9,772 bases of DNA, taken from contig CANOFK010000024.1 of the NCBI GenBank assembly GCA_947565265.1, positions 1-9,772 of the forward strand, given 5' to 3'. This document shows, piece after piece, positions 1 through 6,899 of this stretch. This DNA comes from an uncultured Clostridia bacterium. GTDB lineage: Bacteria; Bacillota; Clostridia; Oscillospirales; Acutalibacteraceae. Below the pieces are notes generated by a model. It was given only the letters and a program-made list of their open reading frames with translations. It made no database searches and was not told the origin of the DNA. A program made the translations under genes and the position numbers. Numbering within the stretch: the first letter of the stretch is position 1; the number at the start of each line of letters is the position of its first letter.

Positions 1-5
1 GGATT

Positions 6-50
6 GTCAAGGGACTTTTTTCAAAAAGTCCCTTGACCCGCCGGAGGCGG
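6..50. repeat. Left-edge palindrome pair (long hairpin plus short GC hairpin)
   Basis: Positions 6-20 (GTCAAGGGACTTTTT) are the exact reverse complement of 23-37, giving a 15-bp stem with only TC between the arms. A second hairpin follows at once: CCGCC at 38-42 pairs with GGCGG at 46-50. The long stem could end transcription of a gene to the left of the window, but no T-run follows it on the plus strand. An interspersed palindromic repeat is equally likely, since the right edge holds similar structures with TC/GA loops. From here to 175 I see no gene and no convincing promoter. Confidence 0.6.
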
Positions 51-175
51 CCTTGGGAGGTGGCCTTTGTACGCGGATGCACAGGCTTAGGGGGCATGAA
101 CCGGCGGCGTGGCGCATAAGAATGGAACAAAAAGCAGGACTTTATGTCATGGACAGAAAGGGATGTGTCAGATAA

Positions 176-1096
176 ATGCAATTTTACCCGGAAGGTTACT
201 GGATGGAGCGTGCGGAGAACGTGGCGGCGATGCAGTCGCCGGCGGCATTGGCGGAGGCCATGCGGGAGGGGCGGATACTGGAGGCCAGGGCGGTGATGTG
301 CGACGGGGGCCATGACCTGCTGGTAGACCTGCCCTGTATGCGGGGGGTGATCCCCAGGGAAGAGGGGGCTATTGGTATACGGGAGGGCACGGTGCGGGAC
401 ATTGCCATCTTGTCCAGGGTGAACCGGCCGGTGTGTTTTGTGGTGCAGGAACTGGCCGAGGACGGGGCGGGGCGGCTGACGGCCCGGCTCTCCCGGCGGG
501 CGGCCCAGGAGCGCTGCATGGGCCAATACATAAACGGGCTGGCGCCTGGGGACGTGATACGGGCCAAGGTGACCCACCTGGAGCCCTTTGGGGTGTTTGC
601 GGATATTGGCTGCGGCATCTCCTCGCTGCTGCCCATTGACGCCATTTCCATTTCCCGGATTGAGCACCCGCGGGAGCGGTTTGCCCCGGGCATGGACATT
701 CGCGCGGTGGTGAAAAGCGTGGAGAATGGGCGTGTGACGCTCTCGCACAAGGAACTGCTGGGCACCTGGGCCCAGAATGCCGCCCGGTTTAAGGCCGGGG
801 AAACGGTGGGGGGGATTATCCGCAGCGTGGAAAGCTACGGGGTTTTTGTGGAACTGGCCCCCAATTTGGCCGGGCTGGCGGAGTTGAAGGGGAATATCTT
901 TCCGGGGCAGCAGGCCAGCGTGTTTATTAAAAGCGTGCTGCCTGCCCGGATGAAAATCAAGCTGATCATTATAGAAACCTTTGACAGCGAGCCCAGCAGG
1001 CCCCGGCAGCCGGTATACTTTTTTGAGGGGGACCATATGGGGGAGTTTGTGTACTCGCCCCCGGAGAGCGAACGGCATATCAGCGTAAAATTTTAG
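176..1096 (+). CDS. S1 RNA-binding domain protein (three S1-type folds)
   Basis: This 306-residue protein is built from S1/OB-fold modules and probably binds RNA or ribosomes in the cytoplasm. The two clearest modules are residues 122-195 (GDVIRAKVTHLEPFGVFADIG, ending in VTLSHKELLG) and 204-268 (GETVGGIIRSVESYGVFVEL). Both show the S1 pattern of an opening G-x-V strand and a central [FY]GVF[AV] strand. A weaker module covers about 33-112 (LEARAV...LLVDLPCMRGVIP). Ribosomal protein S1 usually has four to six repeats, so this is a shorter S1-like protein of the kind common in Clostridia. The ATG at 176 was chosen because a GAAAGGGA ribosome binding site lies about 12 bases upstream; an ATG at 203 is a weaker alternative. 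The gene stands alone, converges on the antiporter gene, and has its own terminator. The family is fairly sure; the exact RNA target is unknown. Confidence 0.9.
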   Translation: MQFYPEGYWMERAENVAAMQSPAALAEAMREGRILEARAVMCDGGHDLLVDLPCMRGVIPREEGAIGIREGTVRDIAILSRVNRPVCFVVQELAEDGAGRLTARLSRRAAQERCMGQYINGLAPGDVIRAKVTHLEPFGVFADIGCGISSLLPIDAISISRIEHPRERFAPGMDIRAVVKSVENGRVTLSHKELLGTWAQNAARFKAGETVGGIIRSVESYGVFVELAPNLAGLAELKGNIFPGQQASVFIKSVLPARMKIKLIIIETFDSEPSRPRQPVYFFEGDHMGEFVYSPPESERHISVKF

Positions 1097-1118
1097 GGAG
1101 CCTGACGGCTCCCTTTTT
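1096..1118 (+). terminator. Intrinsic terminator of the S1-domain gene
   Basis: GGGAGCC at 1096-1102 pairs perfectly with GGCTCCC at 1107-1113 around a TGAC loop, followed by five T. The stem begins on the last base of the TAG stop codon, so termination is tightly coupled to the gene end. Confidence 0.9.
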
Positions 1119-1129
1119 GGTGGGCGGGG

Positions 1130-1242
1130 TAGGGCTTGCTTGGAAATAGGGGGAAAGGCGGGCTTTTGCCTAGCAGGGGCCCCTTTCTGCGTGAAAAAAC
1201 CTCGCCAACCGAAAGATGGCGAGGTTTTTTAGACAAGCCCTA
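1130..1242. repeat. Copy A of a TA-flanked MITE-like repeat with TAGGGCTTG ends
   Basis: The left end reads TAGGGCTTGCTTGGAAATAG on the plus strand. The right end reads TAGGGCTTGTCTAAAAAACC on the minus strand. The first nine bases of the two ends are identical inverted repeats. The interior carries the terminator hairpin at 1194-1230. A longer relative in the same orientation lies at 2675-2858. The two share the ends, an internal CTTTTGCC (1173-1180 here), and a block where 16 of 19 bases match (1192-1210 against 2755-2773). No protein is encoded. The TA at each outer edge could be a target-site duplication. The right end supplies the stop codon of the antiporter gene. The repeat relation is seen directly; mobility is inferred. 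Confidence 0.6.
1194..1230 (-). terminator. Strong bidirectional terminator after the antiporter gene
   Basis: AAAAAACCTCGCCA at 1194-1207 is the exact reverse complement of 1217-1230, a 14-bp stem with a 9-base loop. The stem is A-rich on one flank and T-rich on the other, so it can end transcripts from either side. It lies 10 bases past the antiporter stop codon and would also back up the S1-gene terminator. It is part of repeat copy A. Confidence 0.88.
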
Positions 1243-2508
1243 AGCGGTGGTGGCGGTTTTGGAGCCTTTGGGCTGCTTGGGCTGGATATCCCCGGCGGCG
1301 GTAAGGGCCATTTTGGTGAGGGTGGGGCCGACCAGCTCGTAGATCAGCACGCCAAAGAGCACGATGCTGCGGATGGTGGAGCCGATATCCCCCAGCACCC
1401 CCACCTGGGAGGCCATGCCCAAGGCCACCCCCGCCTGGGGCAGCAGGGTGATACCCAGGTACTTCTGGATGGCGGGGCTGCACTGGGCGGCTTTGCTGCT
1501 GGCCATCGCCCCGAAATACTTGCCCAGGGAGCGGGACAGGATATAGACCACCCCGATGCCCACCACGGCCAGGTCGGTGAACACGTCCAGGTGTAGTTCG
1601 GCGCCGCTGAGCACGAAGAACAGGGTGAGCAGGGGGGCGGACCACTTGTCCGCCCGGCCCATAAGGTCTTCGGAATTGGGGCAGGTGTTGCAGAACACGG
1701 TGCCCATCATCATGCAGACCAGCAGGGAGGAGAACTTTACGGTGAGCCCGCCCAGAGGCAGGGTGATCATGGACAGGGCCACGGCTGCCACCACGAACCC
1801 GGCGATCATGGCCACCCGGTTGCGGTTGGAGAGGAACCAGCGCTCCATAAAGGTGAGGACCCAGCCCAAAAGCGCGCCCAAGGCCAGGGAAAGGAGGATC
1901 TCCAGCAGGGGCTCTACGGCGATGGAGGCCAGGCTGGCGCTGTTGGACTCCATGGCCTGGGCCGCGCCAAAGGAGATGGCGAAGATGACCAGGCCCACGG
2001 CGTCATCCAGGGCCACCACAGGCAGCAGGAGCTCGGTGAGGGGGCCCTTGGCCTTGTACTGGCGTACCACCATAAGGGTGGCCGCAGGGGCCGTGGCGGC
2101 GGCGATAGCCCCCAAGGTGATGGCGGCGGAAACGGGTAGCTTGTCCCCCAAAAACAGGTGGAGGACCAACAGGGCGGCATCGACCAGCAGCGTGGCGGCC
2201 AGGGCCTGGAAGATGCCCACAATGACCGCGGCCCGGCCGGTGGTGCGCAGGGAGGAGAGGCGGAACTCGCTGCCAATGGCAAAGGCGATAAAGCCAAGGG
2301 CTACGTCGGAGATGGGCTGGTAGGTTTCTACCAGCGCAAAGCTGCCAAAGCCCAGGCCCGGCACGCCCAGCCGGCCCAAAAGGCAGGGGCCCAGCAGCAC
2401 GCCGGCGATCAGGTAGGAGGTGACGTCCGGCAGGTGGAAACGCTTGAACAGGCGGGTCATCAGCAGGCCGGCCACCAGGGCTACGGAAATGCATAGGAGC
2501 AAAATCAT
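1240..2508 (-). CDS. CPA2-type Na+/H+ (cation:proton) antiporter
   Basis: This predicted 422-residue inner-membrane transporter of the Na_H_Exchanger (PF00999) / Kef-type superfamily exchanges a monovalent cation for protons. About twelve hydrophobic segments run from residue 2 to 405. The transport core is visible: TAPAATLMVV at 139-148 fits the unwound crossing helix, and A-L-D-D at 166-169 gives the paired aspartates (D168, D169) of CPA2 antiporters. LSRSLGKYFGA at 324-334 holds conserved basic residues of the late core helices. There is no C-terminal TrkA-N/RCK domain, only a short hydrophilic tail, so ligand-gated KefB/C behaviour is unlikely. An upstream in-frame ATG at 2577 was rejected because the ATG at 2508 has AAGGA eight bases upstream and begins the first helix directly. 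The gene has its own promoter at 2583-2611. Its TAG stop is the first three bases of the right end of repeat copy A. The transported cation (Na+ or K+) cannot be told. Confidence 0.9.
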   Translation of the reverse strand: MILLLCISVALVAGLLMTRLFKRFHLPDVTSYLIAGVLLGPCLLGRLGVPGLGFGSFALVETYQPISDVALGFIAFAIGSEFRLSSLRTTGRAAVIVGIFQALAATLLVDAALLVLHLFLGDKLPVSAAITLGAIAAATAPAATLMVVRQYKAKGPLTELLLPVVALDDAVGLVIFAISFGAAQAMESNSASLASIAVEPLLEILLSLALGALLGWVLTFMERWFLSNRNRVAMIAGFVVAAVALSMITLPLGGLTVKFSSLLVCMMMGTVFCNTCPNSEDLMGRADKWSAPLLTLFFVLSGAELHLDVFTDLAVVGIGVVYILSRSLGKYFGAMASSKAAQCSPAIQKYLGITLLPQAGVALGMASQVGVLGDIGSTIRSIVLFGVLIYELVGPTLTKMALTAAGDIQPKQPKGSKTATTA

Positions 2509-2556
2509 GGGGTTATCCTTCTTTTCTATAATAAAGTGGGAGAAACGAAAAGGAAC

Positions 2557-2575
2557 GCCGGGCGCAAAACCCGGC
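2557..2575 (-). promoter_or_regulatory. 5' leader hairpin of the antiporter mRNA
   Basis: GCCGGG at 2557-2562 pairs with CCCGGC at 2570-2575 around a 7-base loop. The start point predicted from the promoter at 2583-2611 is about 2576, so the transcript would begin almost at the base of this hairpin. No clean T-run follows on the minus strand. A 5' mRNA-stabilising hairpin is therefore more likely than an attenuator. Confidence 0.5.
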
Positions 2576-2582
2576 ATCCCTT

Positions 2583-2611
2583 ATAGTACACTTCCGGTAG
2601 GGATTTGTCAA
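2583..2611 (-). promoter_or_regulatory. Sigma-A promoter of the antiporter gene
   Basis: On the minus strand, TTGACA (complement of 2606-2611) and TACTAT (complement of 2583-2588) are separated by exactly 17 bases. This is a perfect -35 box and a near-consensus -10 box. It lies about 75 bases upstream of the chosen start codon and is the only strong promoter between the acyl-carrier gene and the antiporter. Confidence 0.82.
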
Positions 2612-2636
2612 CTTGTGGAAAGGGGGAAACTTGCAG

Positions 2637-2662
2637 AATATGGGCGTTTTTTTGGCCATATT
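2637..2662. other. Small inverted repeat in the antiporter-carrier protein gap
   Basis: AATATGG at 2637-2643 pairs with CCATATT at 2656-2662 around a 12-base T-rich loop. It sits between the antiporter promoter and repeat copy B. It could be a weak terminator or an operator just upstream of the promoter; nothing decides between these. Confidence 0.35.
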
Positions 2663-2674
2663 CACAGGCGGTTT

Positions 2675-2858
2675 TAGGGATCGTTTGAAAAATCGAAAAC
2701 GCCGTCTTTTGCCCGATTTCGCAAAGCGAACATCGAAAGCGGCCATCTTCCGCGTCAAAAATCCTCGTCAACCACGAGGTTGCCTTGCGGTTTTTTTCTT
2801 GAATCTGGCCACTTCTGGCCAAAAAGCCAACATTTCCTCTATTTTCAAACAAGCCCTA
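2675..2858. repeat. Copy B of the TA-flanked MITE-like repeat
   Basis: The left end reads TAGGGATCGTTTGAAAAATC on the plus strand. The right end reads TAGGGCTTGTTTGAAAATAG on the minus strand. These match inward for about 18 bases with few differences and resemble both ends of copy A at 1130-1242. The interior is packed with small palindromes: TTCGC/GCGAA (2717-2729), the terminator at 2757-2779, and TGGCCA/TGGCCA (2806-2821). Short open frames cross it, but their boundaries ignore the repeat, so I do not call a gene. The right end supplies the TAG stop of the acyl carrier protein gene. The copy is about 70 bases longer than copy A, with the extra material mainly to the right of the internal hairpin. 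Confidence 0.6.
2757..2779 (-). terminator. Terminator of the acyl carrier protein operon
   Basis: On the minus strand CCTCGT (complement of 2774-2779) pairs with ACGAGG (complement of 2763-2768) around a 5-base loop, followed by AT and then a T-run (complement of 2757-2761). It lies about 77 bases past the acyl carrier protein stop codon, inside repeat copy B, and is related to the stronger hairpin of copy A. Confidence 0.7.
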
Positions 2859-3101
2859 GGCTTTGGCGCGCTGGGCGATGATTTGGGCCATTTCGCCCAC
2901 ATTGCGCATGGAGGAGATCTCCCCCATCTTAAACTTCATGCGGAACTCCCGCTCTACGGCGGAGATGAGGGTGATGTGCTCCAGGCTGTCCCAGTCCTCG
3001 ATATCATCGGCGGTGGTTTGGGGGCCGACGCGGATGGTGCGGTCGTCGAAAACCTCCTGGAATACACGGTTTAGGCGGGTGAAGATTTCTCTTTCGTTCA
3101 T
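2856..3101 (-). CDS. Stand-alone acyl carrier protein (phosphopantetheine-binding)
   Basis: This 81-residue acidic protein fits the PP-binding family. The motif D-S-L-E-H-I at residues 38-43 places the 4'-phosphopantetheine attachment serine at S39, preceded by the usual D-D-I-E-D-W stretch. The four-helix length is normal for the family. The start at 3101 is backed by AGAAAGGA about eight bases upstream. It is the last gene of the operon, 51 bases after the FkbH-like gene. It lies far from any fatty-acid genes and next to an enzyme whose family loads glyceryl groups on carrier proteins. I therefore infer that it is the dedicated carrier of this pathway, in the role DltC plays in D-alanylation, not the housekeeping AcpP. 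No phosphopantetheinyl transferase is in the window. The TAG stop is provided by the end of repeat copy B. Confidence 0.93.
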   Translation of the reverse strand: MNEREIFTRLNRVFQEVFDDRTIRVGPQTTADDIEDWDSLEHITLISAVEREFRMKFKMGEISSMRNVGEMAQIIAQRAKA

Positions 3102-3152
3102 GGGGATCGTCCTTTCTGTGGTTTGTTATGGTGTGGGTATGGGATGCGGGGG

Positions 3153-4943
3153 TTACGCGCCTTCGGGGGGCGATACCTCTATGACCTGGCACTTCTTTTG
3201 GTAGCCCGCCAAGGGGAGTTCCCAAACGGTGCCGCCGGTTTCGTCTTTGGACACCAGGGTAAAGCCAAAGCTTTGGTAGAGGCCCTTGACCATGCCGTTT
3301 TTGGCGGTGGGGTAGTAGAAACCCCGGAGGGTTTGCAGCCCCCGCTTTTGGCAGCAGGCGGCCAGCTCGTCCAGCATGGCCAGTTCCATGTCCCGCTTGA
3401 GCACCCGGCAGCTCATCAGCCAGAGTTCGATATCCAGGGCGCTGCCGTTTATTTGGCCGATGACCACCGACACCACGCCGTTGTCCCCGAACTTGTCCGT
3501 CAGCTTGCCGAACAGCCGGATACGGGCCGGGTCCTGATAGGTGTCTTCCATCTGCTGGGGGGTGTAGCGGCGGGTGGTCAGGTTGAACTGGTTGGATTTG
3601 TTGGTCAACTGGGTGATGCGGCTGAGGTATACGGGTTGGAAGTCGCCGATAAAGGCGTGCATCTCCAGGCTGCGCAGATACTGGCCGTAGTCGGCAAACT
3701 GGGCCTGCTGGGCGGCCCGCTGGGCGTTGGCCCGGTACATCTCCCCCCGGCCCAGGTCGTCTTTGCTGAAGTTGGTGGCCTCGAAATAGCCGCCCCGGTC
3801 TATGTTGACGATGTAGTTTTCTACCGCGTCCATCTCCGGCACGGCGGTACCGGGCAGTTGGGCCCGGACGATCGCCCGCTCGGCTGGGTTGTCATCGGCA
3901 AACACCAGGGACTCGGGGAGGATGTCCAGTTGGCGGGCGGTTTCGGCCAGGTTGCGGTCCTTGTTCTCCCAGTTGGCCTTGATGGCCACAAAATCCTCTG
4001 GGCGCAGGAGGCCTTCCGGGTGGCGCAGGCCGGCCAGGGCGTTTTCCTCGTCGTTTTTGGAGCAGACCGTTAACAGGACGCCAGCGGCGCTGAGTTGCTT
4101 AAGGTAGCTTTGGAACTCGTAATAGGATTGGCTGACGCCGGTTTCCTGGCCGATCTCGATGCCGTCCACCCCGTCATCGCCTACCACGCCGCCCCAAAGG
4201 GTGTTGTCCAGGTCCAGGGCCAGGGCCTTTTTGTTGCGGCCGAACAGGGACTTGACGATATGGGCCACGCTGAAGGCAAAGGCCGGGATGGCCTCGAAAC
4301 ACATGGCGTACTTGTACATGGTCCAGAAGGCGGGGTCGGCCCAGCGGCGCAGGCCGAAGTCCGCGGCCAGGTAGGCGGCATCGTTGAGGTAAAAGCCCGG
4401 ATGGGCCTGGGCGTAGGCGGCAAAGGCCCCGTTCAGCCGGGCGGTAAAATGGCCCCGGCCGTGGACGTCCCAGCCGTCCCGGTTGCCCAGCACCCGGTAG
4501 AGGGGAGGCTCGAAATTGTTCTGGATGATGGGGCAGCGCAGCTTTTCGCTTATGCTTTGCCACATGGCCTGAAAGCGGCCCAACTCGGCGGTGAACTTCT
4601 CCTCCACCTGTTGGGGGCTGTCTGTGAGGGCGGGCCACTGGGTGATGTTGCGGCTGGTGGTGTGGACGAAAACCAGATCCGGCCCAAAGTCCAGCAGTGC
4701 GTCGGGGGGGAACATGGCGTCCTGAAAATATTGGCCATATTCGGACTGGTAGAATGCCGGCTGGATGCCGGCATCCAGCAAAAACAGCTCCAGGGTGCTG
4801 ACGATGTCATGGGTGGTGGAGCCCCCCAGTACGGCGATTTTTTTGGGGATGCGGGGGGATTCGTCCGCCAGCAGGGCCCGGCGCAGGGCTTTCCGCCGGC
4901 GGATGATCTCGCCGGCATCAAAGGGGTATTCCAGTTCTCTCAT
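3153..4943 (-). CDS. FkbH-like HAD-IIIC protein, probable glyceryl-carrier protein synthase
   Basis: This 596-residue cytoplasmic protein has three parts. Residues 35-230 form an SGNH-like N-terminal domain (IAVLGGSTTHD, with S42 in the nucleophile position). Residues 240-375 form the HAD-IIIC core: D-L-D-N-T at 244-248 (D244, D246), C-S-K-N-D at 294-298, N-W-E-N-K at 324-328 and F-A-D-D-N-P at 348-353. Residues 425-575 form a GNAT-like C-terminal domain with the FkbH signature NKSNQFNLTTRRY at 448-460 and the S-C-R-V-L stretch at 511-515. Known FkbH proteins take the glyceryl group of 1,3-bisphosphoglycerate, remove phosphate and load it on a carrier protein. The conserved cysteine (here C294) is a likely thioester intermediate. 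All key residues are present. AAGGAGG lies five bases upstream of the ATG. The gene is 16 bases after the DHHW gene and 51 before the carrier gene. Family is sure; the substrate here is inferred. Confidence 0.9.
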   Translation of the reverse strand: MRELEYPFDAGEIIRRRKALRRALLADESPRIPKKIAVLGGSTTHDIVSTLELFLLDAGIQPAFYQSEYGQYFQDAMFPPDALLDFGPDLVFVHTTSRNITQWPALTDSPQQVEEKFTAELGRFQAMWQSISEKLRCPIIQNNFEPPLYRVLGNRDGWDVHGRGHFTARLNGAFAAYAQAHPGFYLNDAAYLAADFGLRRWADPAFWTMYKYAMCFEAIPAFAFSVAHIVKSLFGRNKKALALDLDNTLWGGVVGDDGVDGIEIGQETGVSQSYYEFQSYLKQLSAAGVLLTVCSKNDEENALAGLRHPEGLLRPEDFVAIKANWENKDRNLAETARQLDILPESLVFADDNPAERAIVRAQLPGTAVPEMDAVENYIVNIDRGGYFEATNFSKDDLGRGEMYRANAQRAAQQAQFADYGQYLRSLEMHAFIGDFQPVYLSRITQLTNKSNQFNLTTRRYTPQQMEDTYQDPARIRLFGKLTDKFGDNGVVSVVIGQINGSALDIELWLMSCRVLKRDMELAMLDELAACCQKRGLQTLRGFYYPTAKNGMVKGLYQSFGFTLVSKDETGGTVWELPLAGYQKKCQVIEVSPPEGA

Positions 4944-4959
4944 AGCTGCCTCCTTGTGG

Positions 4960-6861
4960 TCAGGATGTGGGGCCGGTGTAGGGGTCTGTAATGGTTTCGC
5001 CGGCGTTTTGGGTGATCATGCTGCCGATATACCCGGCGTTTTCCCCCACCACCGAGAAGGACGACATGGTGAATACCACGTCGGTGATGCCCATATCCCG
5101 GATAAAACTGACCAGGTTGCGGTTGAAATACCGGGCGTCCAGCACAATGACCTGCTGGAAGGAGTTGGTGTAGAAGGGCACGGTGGCATTGCCGTAGCTG
5201 TCTTTGACTACCAGCAGCTTGCGGCCGTTTTGCACCTGGGTATCGGCCCGGACTACGTACTGGTCGCCGCCCAAATAGTACAGGTAGGCGTCGCCCGCCT
5301 GCCCGGTGACCCCCTGGGCGAACAGGTCGTCGTCGTCCCACTCGAAACCGAAATCACCGTTATAATACACGGCGCTGTAGGGGGCGGAGGGGATATAGTA
5401 GGTGAAAGTTTCCGGGTCATTGAGCAGGTAGGAGGACTGGCTGAAGGCGTACAGGGTGCCCACGAAGTTCTCGATGGTACCGGGGGTGTAGGCGGAGAGG
5501 TCATCGAAGGGGACGCCTGCCGCCGAGGCCAGGGCCTGGGCCGCGTAATAGGCCCCCAGGGGCTGCCAGTGGTGGTCGGTGCGGCTGTAGATGTCCTCGC
5601 CGGCGTGCTGGGCCAGGATGGGGCACAGGTTGATGGCGTGGATGCCCGCGTCCAAAAGGGCATGGGTGTCATCAAAGCACTTGGACTGGTCGGCGGAGTA
5701 CTCCCGCTGGCTGTCCGGGATATAGAACTGGCTGGACAGAGGGGCGGGCATGGAGTAGATCTGGACGCTGTCCCCCAGTTGGCGGTGGAGCTCGTTGAGG
5801 CCCTGGGCGTAGGTATCGCCCACGCCGCCGGCAAAGAGCTCGAGGCCCCGGTAGTGGCCGCCCTGCTTGATGATGGTGATGCCGTTGGAGGAGTCCACAT
5901 CCTCCGCGGGGGGCATATTGGCCGGGACAGGGGTGGGGTCTGCCATATGGCGGCCCGCGGCGCCCTCCAGGGACACATTGACCCCGGCGCCTACCTGGCC
6001 GGCGGCACCGGCACCGTCCGGGGTGGGCTGGGGGGCGTTGCCGTTTTCAGGCGGGGTGGGCTGGGCGGCAGAGGGGCCGGCCGGGGTGTCCGGGCCGGTT
6101 TGGCTACCCTGCTGGTTGACCTTTTTGATGTTGCCGCTGATCTCCACAAAGCCGTCCTCATTGGCGGCGGCTATGCCGAAGATGGACTTGAAGTTGTTGC
6201 CCATATGCTTGAAACCGTCCCGGTTGGGCACGGTATCGTCATAAAAGGTGGCGATGCCGGCGGTGAACTCGCCGGAAAAATAGCTTTGGAGGGAAAAGGC
6301 CGGGAAGGTGGCTAGCTGGCGCTTTTCGATGGCGGACTCGGTGGGGCGGGGCAGCAGGGCCAGCAGCACGGCGGCGGACAGGAAACACAGGGCCAGCACG
6401 CCGGCGAGGATGAGGGACAGGCGCTTTTCCAGCAGGGCCCGGCGGTCCTGGGTTTTGCGGCGGGCGCGGGGGACCGGGCCTGCCGCCTGCTGGGTGGAGG
6501 CACCGGGGGCGGATACCTGCGGGGCGGGGGGCCCGGCCGGGCCATAGGCGGGCGTGTAACCGGCGGGCTCCGCAGGGGCGCTGGGCAGGTCGAAGGTACT
6601 GGTCAGGGAGTCCAGCAGGATATCGGAGCCGGTGTAGGCGGGGGGATCTGCCGGAGGGGCCGGGCGGGCCTGCCGGATAACGGTGGTGCGGGAAGGGTCC
6701 CGCTGGCGGGGCTGCCGGCCGGGGGCGAACAGGGAGAGGTCATAGGGCACACCGGGGCGGTTGCTGTATGCCTGCCCCGGCTGGCGGGTGGTTTGGATGG
6801 GCGGGGAGATACGCCCCTGGGACGTGCTGGGCGGGGCCGGGCGGCGGTAATGGTTATCCAT
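4960..6861 (-). CDS. DHHW-family membrane-anchored SGNH-like protein, probable acyl-transfer partner of MBOAT
   Basis: This 633-residue single-pass membrane protein has its catalytic part outside the cell. A proline-rich cytoplasmic tail (1-140) precedes a transmembrane helix at about 148-170. Next comes the conserved region E-K-R-Q-L-A-x-F-P (179-187) and D-D-T-V-P-N-R-D (208-215). The family motif D-H-H-W is at 429-432 (RTDHHWQPLGAYYAA) and K-D-S-Y-G at 553-557 places a serine (S555) as in AlgX/AlgJ-type SGNH domains. These proteins partner MBOAT enzymes in O-acylating exported polymers. Typical members have about 350-400 residues. The excess here is the N-terminal tail and a Pro/Gly/Ala-rich insertion at about 250-325, between the membrane-proximal and catalytic parts. 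AAGGAAGG lies about nine bases before the ATG. The MBOAT gene ends 38 bases upstream. Family is clear; the transferred group is inferred from neighbours. Confidence 0.88.
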   Translation of the reverse strand: MDNHYRRPAPPSTSQGRISPPIQTTRQPGQAYSNRPGVPYDLSLFAPGRQPRQRDPSRTTVIRQARPAPPADPPAYTGSDILLDSLTSTFDLPSAPAEPAGYTPAYGPAGPPAPQVSAPGASTQQAAGPVPRARRKTQDRRALLEKRLSLILAGVLALCFLSAAVLLALLPRPTESAIEKRQLATFPAFSLQSYFSGEFTAGIATFYDDTVPNRDGFKHMGNNFKSIFGIAAANEDGFVEISGNIKKVNQQGSQTGPDTPAGPSAAQPTPPENGNAPQPTPDGAGAAGQVGAGVNVSLEGAAGRHMADPTPVPANMPPAEDVDSSNGITIIKQGGHYRGLELFAGGVGDTYAQGLNELHRQLGDSVQIYSMPAPLSSQFYIPDSQREYSADQSKCFDDTHALLDAGIHAINLCPILAQHAGEDIYSRTDHHWQPLGAYYAAQALASAAGVPFDDLSAYTPGTIENFVGTLYAFSQSSYLLNDPETFTYYIPSAPYSAVYYNGDFGFEWDDDDLFAQGVTGQAGDAYLYYLGGDQYVVRADTQVQNGRKLLVVKDSYGNATVPFYTNSFQQVIVLDARYFNRNLVSFIRDMGITDVVFTMSSFSVVGENAGYIGSMITQNAGETITDPYTGPTS

Positions 6862-6899
6862 AGACGTTCACCTTCCTTTATATAAAGTGGGGCGCGGCA

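Noticed and set aside
1216..2496. Plus-strand open frames opposite the antiporter (1216-1596, 1556-2323, 2158-2496)
   Set aside because: They overlap the antiporter on the other strand and have low-complexity or Arg/Ser-rich translations with no recognisable domain.
2509..2577. Longer antiporter beginning at 2577
   Set aside because: The extra 23 residues are encoded by the leader hairpin region at the predicted transcription start; the ATG at 2508 has a good ribosome binding site and starts the first membrane helix.
2513..3074. Small open frames in and around repeat copy B (2513-2758, 2526-2852, 2613-3074)
   Set aside because: They run through the repeat, the promoter and the leader hairpin of the antiporter, and one overlaps the carrier gene on the opposite strand; no start site or domain supports them.
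2856..3101. Housekeeping fatty-acid carrier AcpP
   Set aside because: There are no fatty-acid synthesis genes nearby, the DSLEHI context differs from the usual DSLD of AcpP, and it sits in one operon with an FkbH-like loader.
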